64,000 bases of DNA from Mycolicibacterium poriferae (GTDB lineage Bacteria; Actinomycetota; Actinomycetes; Mycobacteriales; Mycobacteriaceae). The notes below the pieces were generated by a model. It saw nothing but the letters and a program-made list of their open reading frames with translations. It did not search any database and was not told where the DNA came from. Made by a program: the position numbers and the translations under genes. Within the stretch, counting starts at the first letter, position 1. Each line of letters opens with the position of its first letter. Below, in pieces: positions 8,368-17,600 of this stretch. The stretch spans positions 3,968,001 to 4,032,000 of the forward strand of contig NZ_AP022570.1 in the NCBI RefSeq assembly GCF_010728325.1. Reading direction: 5' to 3'.

Positions 8368-9909
8368 TCACGACTGAGATGCCTTCTGCTTCTGATCTTT
8401 GTCGTCCTCGACGATCAACAGGCTCTCCTCGCTGCGGTTCATCACCCTCAGCACCAACGGCGCCAGCAACAACAACGCCATCAAGGCATAGGTCACGATC
8501 GCCACCGGCTCGGTGAACAGGCTGCTCCACTCACCGCCGCCCAGCTGCAGGCTCTGCCGCAGCTGGCGCTCGATACGGGGACCGAGGATGACGCCGATGA
8601 TCAACGGCAGCACTGGAAGTCCGAAGCGCCGCATCATCAGACCCATCAGGCCGAAGACCAACAGGAGGATCAGGTCCAGGGGTTGCAGGTTGACCGCGTA
8701 GGCACCGAGAGTGGCGAAGAACAGAATGCCGGCGTAAAGGTACGGCCGCGGGGTGCGCAGCAGCTTCGCCCACAACGGCGCGAGCGGCAGGTTCAACGCC
8801 AGCAGCAGGAAGTTGCCGATGAACAGGCTGGCGATGAGCGTCCAGATCAGCAGCGGTTCCTTGTCGAACAGCGTGGGTCCCGGCTGGATGCCGTAGGACA
8901 CGAATGCCGTCAGCATCACCGCGGCGGTCGCGTTGGTCGGCAGACCCAGTGACAGCATCGGCACCAGGGTGCCCGCCGCCGAGGCGTTGTTGGCGGCCTC
9001 AGGTCCGGCGACACCCTCGATGGCGCCCTTGCCGAAGTCCTCGGGATGCTTGCTGAGCTTCTTCTCGGTGATGTAACTCAGAAACGTCGGCAGCTCGGCA
9101 CCGCCGGCAGGCAGCGCGCCGAAGGGAAACCCGTAGGCGGTGCCACGCAGCCACGGCTTCCAGGAACGCCGCCAGTCATCCCTGCCCATCCAGGGGCGAC
9201 CGACGGGGATGACATCCGCTGGACGACGACGCAGATGCGCTGCCACCCAGAGCGCTTCGCCGAGGGCGAAGACCGCCACCGCGATGACGACGATGTCGAT
9301 GCCGTCGGAGAGCAGGGGAAGCCCGAAGGTCGCCCGGGGCTGACCGGTCAACGAGTCGATGCCCACGATGCCGATCGCCAGCCCGAGGAGCAGCGAGATC
9401 ACACCGCGCATCTTCGACGAGCCCAATACCGCGGTGACGGCCACCAGCGCGAAGAGCATGATCGCCAGGTACGACGGTGCGCCGAGGGTGACCGCGAACC
9501 GGGAGATCGCCGGCGCGAACGCGGCCAGCAGGGCCGTGCCGATGGCACCGGCGATGAACTATCCGATCGCCGCAGTGGCCAGTGCCTGGGCGGCTCGTCC
9601 AGCTTTGGCCATCTTGTTGCCTTCGAGGGCCGTGATCACCGAGGACGACTCGCCGGGCGTGTTCAGCAGGATCGATGTCGTCGAGCCGCCGTACATGCCG
9701 CCGTAGAAGATGCCCGCGAACATGATGAACGCGGCACTGGGACTGACGTTGTACGTGATGGGCAACAGCAGCGCGACCGTCATGGCCGGGCCGATGCCCG
9801 GCAGTACCCCGACCGCGGTGCCGAGCAGGACGCCGATGACGGCGTAGAGCAGATTCGTCGGCGTCGCCGCCTCGGCGAACCCCTGGAGGAGCCAGTCGAA
9901 GTTGTCCAT
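8368..9909 (-). pseudogene. tctA: Tripartite tricarboxylate transporter large permease TctA, interrupted by an in-frame amber codon
   Basis: Large membrane subunit of a TctCBA transporter (citrate or other carboxylates). Reading from the ATG at 9909, codons 1-116 give a normal TctA N-terminus, including the Gly-rich signature ([17 protein letters not shown]) and [19 protein letters not shown]. Codon 117 is TAG (9559-9561). The same frame then continues without shift for nearly 400 codons of normal TctA sequence ([34 protein letters not shown]) to 8368. The whole would be 513 residues, the usual length. The context ...[24 protein letters not shown] suggests a single TCG to TAG change of a serine. 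This is either a real nonsense mutation or a base-call error. tctB and tctC are intact, so the lesion would be recent. Confidence 0.85.
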
Positions 9910-10428
9910 TTACAGAATCCCATCCAAGATGCCGGCGGGCAGCGGGATTCCGAGCCCGGAATAGAACGCGTAAAAGCTTGCGATGCCGAGGAACACGCCG
10001 ATCGCGACGTTGCGGACGTAGTGTTTGCTGCCCAACACGGTTGCACTCCCGCCGAAGAACAGCGCGCTGGCAACGGTCCAGCCGAGCGGTTCGACCAACG
10101 CGATCAGCAACACGAACAGTCCGACCAGCAGAGCCACGGTGCGCCAGTCGCTGGGCATGTCGGGATCGATGTCCTCGCCCGCGTCGGCCTCCCCATTGAG
10201 TCCGCGGGGAATCGCGACGGCAAGCACCACGGCCATCACCAGCAGGGATGCTCCGATGAAGACCGGAAAGAGCCGTGGCCCAACGGGATCGACTTCGGCA
10301 TAACCGCCCGGCATCGACAGCCCGTCGTAGACGAGGAAGCTTCCGACCGCGACCATCACCGCACAGACGATGTACTGGGCGTAGTCCGGCTTGTCGCGGG
10401 TTTCGAGGTCGAGGTGTTCGCTGCTCAT
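9910..10428 (-). CDS. tctB: Tripartite tricarboxylate transporter small permease TctB
   Basis: Small membrane subunit of the TctCBA carboxylate uptake system. The 172-residue product has about four hydrophobic segments (for example IVCAVMVAVGSFLVYDGL, LFPVFIGASLLVMAVVLAV and VALLVGLFVLLIALVEPLGW). It includes the family motif around VGPRLFPV. The ATG at 10428 overlaps the tctC stop as ATGA. The stop TAA directly abuts the tctA ATG. The frame remains open upstream of 10428, but the overlap and family length support this start. Confidence 0.88.
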   Translation of the reverse strand: MSSEHLDLETRDKPDYAQYIVCAVMVAVGSFLVYDGLSMPGGYAEVDPVGPRLFPVFIGASLLVMAVVLAVAIPRGLNGEADAGEDIDPDMPSDWRTVALLVGLFVLLIALVEPLGWTVASALFFGGSATVLGSKHYVRNVAIGVFLGIASFYAFYSGLGIPLPAGILDGIL

Positions 10429-11423
10429 ACCAGTCCCAAATCTGTCAGCGTCGACTCGACGCGCTGATCTTGTTCTTCGAGGAAGTCCTCGAACGGTTGG
10501 CCGGTCATGAAGGCGTCGGTCCAACCGTTGGTCACCAGCGCCTCCTTCCACGCCTCGGTGGCGTGGAGTTCCTCGAGGATCCTCACCATCGCCTGCCGGT
10601 CTTCGTCGGATATCCCGGGTGGGGCCAGAATTCCGCGCCAGTTGGTGAACGTGAGGTCGATACCGGCTTCCTTGAGCGTCGGAGCGTCGACGCCCTGGAC
10701 GCGCTCGTTGCCGGAAACGGCCAGCACGCGCACCTGGCCTGCCTCGATCTGGTCGACGTATTCGCCGAGCCCTGACGTCCCGGCCGAGATCTTGTTGCCG
10801 AGCAACGCGGTGAGCAGGTCACCGCCGCCGTCGTAGGAGACGAAGTTGACCTTCGTCGGGTCGACACCGACGGCTTTGGCGGTCTCCATCGGGAACAGGT
10901 GATCCGGGCCGCCCGGGTTGGATCCACCCCCGATCGTCATCTTGGCCGGGTCGGCCTTCCAGGCGGCGATGAAGTCCTGCACCGTGCGCAACGGTGAATC
11001 GGCGGGGACCAGGATCCCCTCCTGCTCCTCGACCACCTTGGCCAGTGCCGTGGCATCGGAAGCGCGGGCCGTCGAACCGTTGGTGAACACGGCACCGACG
11101 ACGCCGAGGCCCATCATCATCAGGTTGCCGTTACCGCGCTCGTTCATCAGGCGGGCCATGGCGACAGTGCCGCCGGCACCGATGACATTGAAGACCTCGA
11201 CGCGACCGGTGATGTCGTCGTCTTCCATGATCTTGACGGCGGTCCGAGCGGTGAGATCGTATCCACCGCCCGGGCTGTTGGGCACCATCATGCGGAGCCG
11301 GTGCGGCCCGGTTTCGCCCCCGCGAGTGACCCCGCATGCCGACAGCAGCAAGATGGCGAGCAGCGCCACTACGACAGCGGACATCGCGCCGCTGAATCGT
11401 CGGCGTCGGCCAGTTGCGAACAT
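10425..11423 (-). CDS. tctC: Tripartite tricarboxylate transporter substrate-binding lipoprotein (TctC/Bug family)
   Basis: Extracytoplasmic solute receptor that delivers substrate to TctAB. The 332-residue product begins with an Arg-rich signal peptide ending in the lipobox LLLSAC (Cys about 30), so it is a lipoprotein. The mature part shows Bug-family features: MVPNSPGGGYDLTAR (ligand loop), GAGGTVAMARL, GGGSNPGGPDH and LLGNKISAGTSGLGEY. Typical ligands are citrate, other carboxylates or aromatic acids; this one cannot be assigned. It is first in the operon, with the tctB start overlapping its stop. About 200 bp of non-coding DNA upstream carry the promoter. Confidence 0.92.
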   Translation of the reverse strand: MFATGRRRRFSGAMSAVVVALLAILLLSACGVTRGGETGPHRLRMMVPNSPGGGYDLTARTAVKIMEDDDITGRVEVFNVIGAGGTVAMARLMNERGNGNLMMMGLGVVGAVFTNGSTARASDATALAKVVEEQEGILVPADSPLRTVQDFIAAWKADPAKMTIGGGSNPGGPDHLFPMETAKAVGVDPTKVNFVSYDGGGDLLTALLGNKISAGTSGLGEYVDQIEAGQVRVLAVSGNERVQGVDAPTLKEAGIDLTFTNWRGILAPPGISDEDRQAMVRILEELHATEAWKEALVTNGWTDAFMTGQPFEDFLEEQDQRVESTLTDLGLV

Positions 11424-11566
11424 GTGGTCTCCCAGTCACTTGGTTGTGATGCTCAGCAATAGTGAGCGCCAAAGTGACTCAGGTCACCGATGTGAACGCA
11501 ACGGACATTTTGGACATTGTGAACACACCGACGCAGTCCCCGGGTGAGGTCCAGGCGTAAGCACAT

Positions 11567-11601
11567 CGCGGCACCGTCTTCGTCGCGAAGACGGTGCCGC
11601 G
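11567..11601 (-). terminator. Strong hairpin terminator of the giant secreted-enzyme gene
   Basis: A perfect 16-bp inverted repeat (CGCGGCACCGTCTTCG at 11567-11582 with its complement at 11586-11601) and a 3-nt loop lies 19 bp past the stop of the leftward 2363-codon gene. There is no T tract, as is common for mycobacterial terminators. It also shields the downstream tctC promoter region. Confidence 0.75.
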
Positions 11602-11620
11602 AGCGGGTTCGGACCTCTGG

Positions 11621-14600
11621 CTAGACGACGGTCGCGTCGGTGATCGTGCCGGTGCCGGTGCCGTCACCGACGGTGGCGCCGGTCGGGCTGGACAGCGTGA
11701 CCAGGAAGCTCTCGCTGCCCTCGGCAACGGTGTCGCCGAGCACCACCACGCTGATGGTCTTGCTGGTCTCCCCGGGTGCGAACGTCAGCGTGCCGGTGGT
11801 TGCCACGTAATCGTCACCGCCGGTGGCGGTTCCGTTGGACGTCGCGTACTGCACCGTCACCGTCTGATTCGACGGTTGGGCGAGGGTCACCACGAAGTTG
11901 GCCAGCACACCGGAGGTGTCCTCGTCGAAGTCGAACTGCAAGGCCTCGAGGTAGACCAGCTTGTTCTCGTTCACGGTGTTCCAGTCGTCGGCCAGGATGC
12001 CGCCGGTGTCGGTCGAGTTGGGGTTCCACGACCAGAACGTCCAGGACATGTCCTGGGTGCCGGCGGCGATGTCGATGGTGCCGTCGTTGTCGAAGTCACC
12101 CGACAGGTACGACGTGATCGCCTCGTACCAGACGACGTCCTTGGGATCGCTGAGCCGCGTGCCGAACTCGCCGAGATAGATCGGGGCGATGTTCTGCTCG
12201 TAGATGTAGCCCCACATCTGCTCGAACTTGTCGGGCAGCGCGTCCCCGAAATCGGCGCCCTGGAACCAGGGTTGGGCATAGACCGAGTTCGGATAGTCGT
12301 GCGGCGAATACACGACCCGGTCGGCCACGTCGAGCACGATGGGCCGGTCGGCCACCCCCATCAGGTTGCCGCCCCACCAATAGTGCTGTCCCTCGTAGGT
12401 GGCCACGCCCTCGACGAAGATCAGCCAGTTGTCGTTGACCGCCAGAATCGCATTGCCGGCACGCTCGGCGGCCGCCGCCCAGTCGGTCGCTCCCCCACCG
12501 CCCCATGTCCCGTTGTGCGGTTCGTTGTGCAGGTCGGCTCCGATCACGGTGGGGTCGCCGGCGTAGCGCGCGGCCAGCATCTGCCAATCCGCGATCCACT
12601 GCGCCTCCGTGTACTGGCCCTCGTACCACAGCCCGTTGGCGGTGGCGCCGGCCCCGGCGCTGCTGCGGTGGTGGTCGAGGATCACCCGCAGCCCGACCTC
12701 GCCGGCATAGCGGATGACCTCATCCATGATCTCGATCGGGGTCAGCCCGGCCAGTTCGGGGTTGCGGTAGAAGTCGATGCCGGACGGCATCTTGGTGGTG
12801 TGCAGCATCTCACTGGAGTAGGGCAGCCGGATGGTGTTGAACTCCAAGGCCACCATCTGATCCATCATGTCCTGGTAGTTGCGGGTCCACAGCCCGTGCG
12901 GGGTGAAGATGTCGCTCTCCATGCCGAACCAGTTGATACCGGCGATCTGCACGGGATTGCCTGCTGAGTCGACGATCTGGTTGCCCGACGTGCTGAACCA
13001 GCCGGGGGCGACGCCGCTGCCCGGCGCGCCTTCGACCACCGACGCGTCGGAGATGCTCAGCATCAGGTTCGCCGGGTTGATCACGTCATCGTTGACGATG
13101 GTCCCGGTCGCGGAACCGTCGGCGACCGTCACCCCGGACGGGCTGGACAGGGTCAGCGTGAACGTCTCATCGGTTTCGGCGGTCCCGTCCCCGGTGACGG
13201 TGACGCTGATCTGTTGGGACAGCACCCCGGGCGCGAAGGTGATGGTGCCGTTACCGGCGGTGTAATCCACCCCCGCGGTCGCGGTCCCGTTCGACGTCAC
13301 ATACCCCACCGACACCACCTCATCCGAGGCCGTATCCAACGTCACCGTGAACGTCAACTGCGTGGTGCCACTGTCACCTTCGACAACCGAGGCATCAGCC
13401 ACCGACACCTTCGGCACCACCGGCGCGGGCCCACCGGTCGACGACCCGTTGACCACGAACCCCGTCACCGCCGACGACCCACCACCCGGCGCCGCCTGGA
13501 AACCGAACTCCACACTCTGCCCCGCAGCCACCTTGGCGTTCCACGACGCATTACGCACCACATAGTGCTGACCGACATGACTGACGATCTCGGCGTTCCA
13601 GATATTGCTGATCGCAGCCGGCGTATCGAACTCCACCGTCCAGCCGTCAAAGGCCGAACCCGCAGTCACCTTCACCCCGGCGACAAACCCCGAACCCCAA
13701 TCATCGGAGACCACATACGTCACCGACGACGCACCCGGCGTCGGAGTCGGCGCCACATCGTCATTGGTGATCGTGCCCACCGCCGAACCATCAGCGATCG
13801 TCGCCCCCGACGGATTCGACAAACTCACCGTGAACGTCTCGTCACCCTCCACCGCAACATCCCCGGCGACGGTGACGCTGATCTGTTGGGACAGCACCCC
13901 GGGGGCGAAGGTGATGGTGCCGTTACCGGCGGTGTAATCCACCCCCGCGGTCGCGGTCCCGTTCGACGTCACATACCCCACCGACACCGCCTCATCCGAG
14001 GCCGTATCCAACGTCACCGTGAACGTCAGCTGCGTGGTGCCACTGTCACCTTCGACAACCGAGGCATCAGCCACCGACACCTTCGGCACCACCGGCGCGG
14101 GCCCACCGGTCGACGACCCGTTGACCACGAATCCCGTCACCGCCGACGACCCACCACCCGGCGCCGCCTGGAAACCGAACTCCACACTCTGCCCCGCAGC
14201 CACCTTGGCGTTCCACGACGCATTACGCACCACATAGTGCTGACCGACATGACTGACGATCTCGGCGTTCCAGATATTGCTGATCGCAGCCGGCGTATCG
14301 AACTCCACCGTCCAGACGTCAAAGGCCGAACCCGCAGTCACCTTCACCCCGGCGACAAACCCCGAACCCCAATCATCGGAGACCACATACGTCACCGACG
14401 ACGCACCCGGCGTCGGAGTCGGCGCCACATCGTCATTGGTGATCGTGCCCACCGCCGAACCATCAGCGATCGTCGCCCCCGACGGATTCGACAAACTCAC
14501 CGTGAACGTCTCGTCACCCTCCACCGCAACATCCCCGGCGACCATCACATGCACCATCTGCGAGGTCACCCCCGGCGCGAACGACACCACCCCGGATCCC

Positions 14601-17600
14601 GCCGTGTAGTCCACCCCCGCGGTGGCGGTCCCGTTCGACGTCACATACCCCACCGACACCGCCTCATCCGAGGCCGCGCTCAACGTCACGGTGAACATCA
14701 CGTGGGTCTGCCCGCCGTCGCCCTCGACGACGGCGGCATCGGAGATGGACAGCGTGGGCAGCGTGTCACCGACGTCGTTGGCGGTGCCGTAGTCGTTGAA
14801 GACCGCGCTGAAGCTGCCGGCGGGCAGGTCGAGGCCCGATGCGGTGGGCGAGGCCTGCCCGAGACTGCCGGGGGTGTCGCGGGCCACCGACCACATCGAC
14901 AGCATCCCGAGACCCTTGGCGCGGGCGAAGTCCTCGAGCGCCTGGGCGTCGGCGACGGTGAAGACCTCGGTGGTGACGTCGTTGACCCCGATCATCGGCG
15001 TCACCCCGACCTGATTCCAGCCGAAGGACTGACCGAATTCACCGTAGAGCGCTGCCAATTGGGCGTAGGTGGACTCGGCAGCCTGGATCGCGTAGGCGCC
15101 CATGGTCTTGGCGTTCGGGCCGCTGGTCGGCGCGGCGGACTCGCCGTAGTCCATCGCCATCACGTTGACGCCGTCGAGTTCGACGCCCGCGCTGACCGCC
15201 GAGCGGACCACGTTCAGGCCGTCGGAGGTCAGGCCCGTGGGCAGGACCGGCAGCGTGTACCACACCTCGAGGTCCGGCAGATCCTGCTGCATCAAGGCCA
15301 ACGCCTGACTGCGCAACGCGATCGAGGCGGCGTCTGCGACGGCGGCCCCCTCGATGTCGAAGTCGATACGATTCAGTGAATACGTCTGTGCGACAGCGAC
15401 GTAGGCGTCGGCCAGGGAACGGGCGCTGAGCCCGCGGGTGGCGTACCACTGGGCCAGGCTGGTGCCGGAGGCTCCACCGAGTGAGATCATCACGTCACCA
15501 CCGGCCGCCTGCAGCGCCGCGATGGAACTGTTGATGGCCTGGGCCTGTTCGAAGTCCGAATCGGGCGCCAACGCAGACAGACCGGCCCAGGCCAGCTTGC
15601 CGTCGGGGGTGGCCTGCAGGAAGCCGAGCGTCACCAACGAGGCGCCGCGGCCCTGGGCAATCGCGACGAGGTCGGGAACGGGCCACAGACCCATGTCGAC
15701 GTAGGGGGCGTAGAACGCCTCTCCCCACAGTTCGTCGCCCGGGTTGCCGGAGTTGAGTCCGGGAACGGTGGTGACGGTGTCGTCGTCGGTGATGGTGCCG
15801 ATCGCGCTACCGTCGGCCAGCGTCGCGCCGACCGGGCTCGACAGTGTGACCGTGAACGTTTCGTTCGACTCTGCGGCGGCATCACCGATGACGTCGACAT
15901 GCACGAGTTGTGTCGTGACGCCCGGCGCGAACGTGACGGTGCCCGTGGTGGCGGTGTAGTCCACACCGGCAATGGCCGTGCCGTCGGACGTCGAGTACTG
16001 CACGGTCACGGTCTCGTCGGACGCCTTGTCCAGGGTCACCGTGAACATGAAGTGGCTGTGCTCACCGTCGCCCTCGGCGACGGTGAGGTCGGCGATGGAC
16101 ACCGCCGGTGGAGTCGACGGGGCGGTGTCGACGTCGTCGTTGACGATGGTCGCGACGCCGACGCCGTCACCGATGACAGCGTTGACCGGCGCCGAGAGGT
16201 TCAAAGTGAATTGCTCGTCGAGCTCGACCATGGTGTCACCGGTGACCGCGACGTTCACCGTCTTGACGGTCTCACCGGCGGCGAAGGTCAGGGTGCCGAC
16301 CGTAGGCGTGTAGTCAGCGCCCGCCGCGGTGGCGGTGCCGTTGGCTGTCGAGTAGCTGACCGTGACCGGCTCACCGGCCGGCTCGGACAGGGTCACCGTG
16401 AAGGTGAGCGTCGTGGAATCCGAGTCGCCTTCGGCGGCACTGGCGTCACCGACGGAGACGGTCGGCCTCGAAACCGGCGGCGCCGCGTGGGAGATCAGCG
16501 TCTGCCACTTGGCGCGGGCAGTGTCGTCGAGGGCCACGATGTTGCTCATCTCGAGCTCGCCAAGGCCGACGCCGGTCAACGTGTACGACTGGTTGTTGTT
16601 GACGATGGCGATGCGGGTCGAGCCACTGACCTCGTCAACGGTGAACTCGTGGGCTTTGAACCAGCCGAAGTCCAGCGTGTCGGCGGCAGGGTCGAACTCG
16701 AGCGTGGTGTGGGTGCCGTACTGCCACGCGATCGTCGTGGTGGTGCCGGTCTGCCCGCTCGGGGGTGCACCGTTCCCGGCGGCCGTCGGCCAGTTGTCGG
16801 TGCCGGCGATCGGCACCGCCTGGGGGAGAACTTGGGAGTTGGGCACGGTGCCGATTCCGAGCTGCAGGTGCAACCGGTCCTCGCGGACCTGGGCGTTGTG
16901 GAAGATGAAGTTCGTGGCGGTGAGCTGGGCGGTGGTGACGCCCTGCAGGATCAGGGCCTGACCCGTCCCCGCGTTCGAGATGACGACGCCTTCGGGGGTG
17001 TCGGTCATGTAGAGCTGTTCGCGGGTGCCGTAGTAGCGGAAGTCGACGACGTCGGTGGCGGCGTCGAACGCGACGCGGTCGATCTGGCCGACTTCGTGGG
17101 ACCGCGCATACACGGTGCCGGGCGCCGCGGTGACGCCGTGTTCCCACGCCAGTGCACCCGACAGATCCTGGCGCAGATGGTCGTTGATGATGGGGGTGAA
17201 GCTGTCGACGGTGAGCTGACCCAGCGACACGCCCTGGATGATCGCCGTCTCACCTGACCACGGGTTGCGGAAGCCGACGCCCTCGGCGGTGTCGACGACG
17301 ATGAAGTTGTGCACGGACACGTCACCGAGGTCGAGTTTGTCCTTGGCCGGGTCGAAGCCGACGATGTCCGGACCTGACGCACTGACCTGATACACCGAGC
17401 CGCTGCCGGTGGAGGTGGCCTGCGCCGCGGCCAGCAGCATGGCGGTCGGCGCGGCGGCCGCCGAGGACTCACCGCTGTCGGCCTCGGCGGCGGCAACGGT
17501 CACGGTCACCGGGACCTCGGTGGTGCGCGGGCCCGCGGACAGCAGCCGGAACCCGGTGTCGCGGACCCGGACGACGAAGGTGTCGGTGCCGCCGGCGGCG

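Noticed and set aside
11424..11566. A separate small gene between tctC and the giant gene
   Set aside because: Short open frames here have no ribosome-binding site or coding character; the region fits a promoter plus terminator.
13214..15379. A 721-codon open frame on the plus strand opposite the giant enzyme gene, rich in Arg/His
   Set aside because: It mirrors the third-position GC bias and the internal 672-bp repeat of the real minus-strand gene. There is no ribosome-binding site and no recognisable domain.
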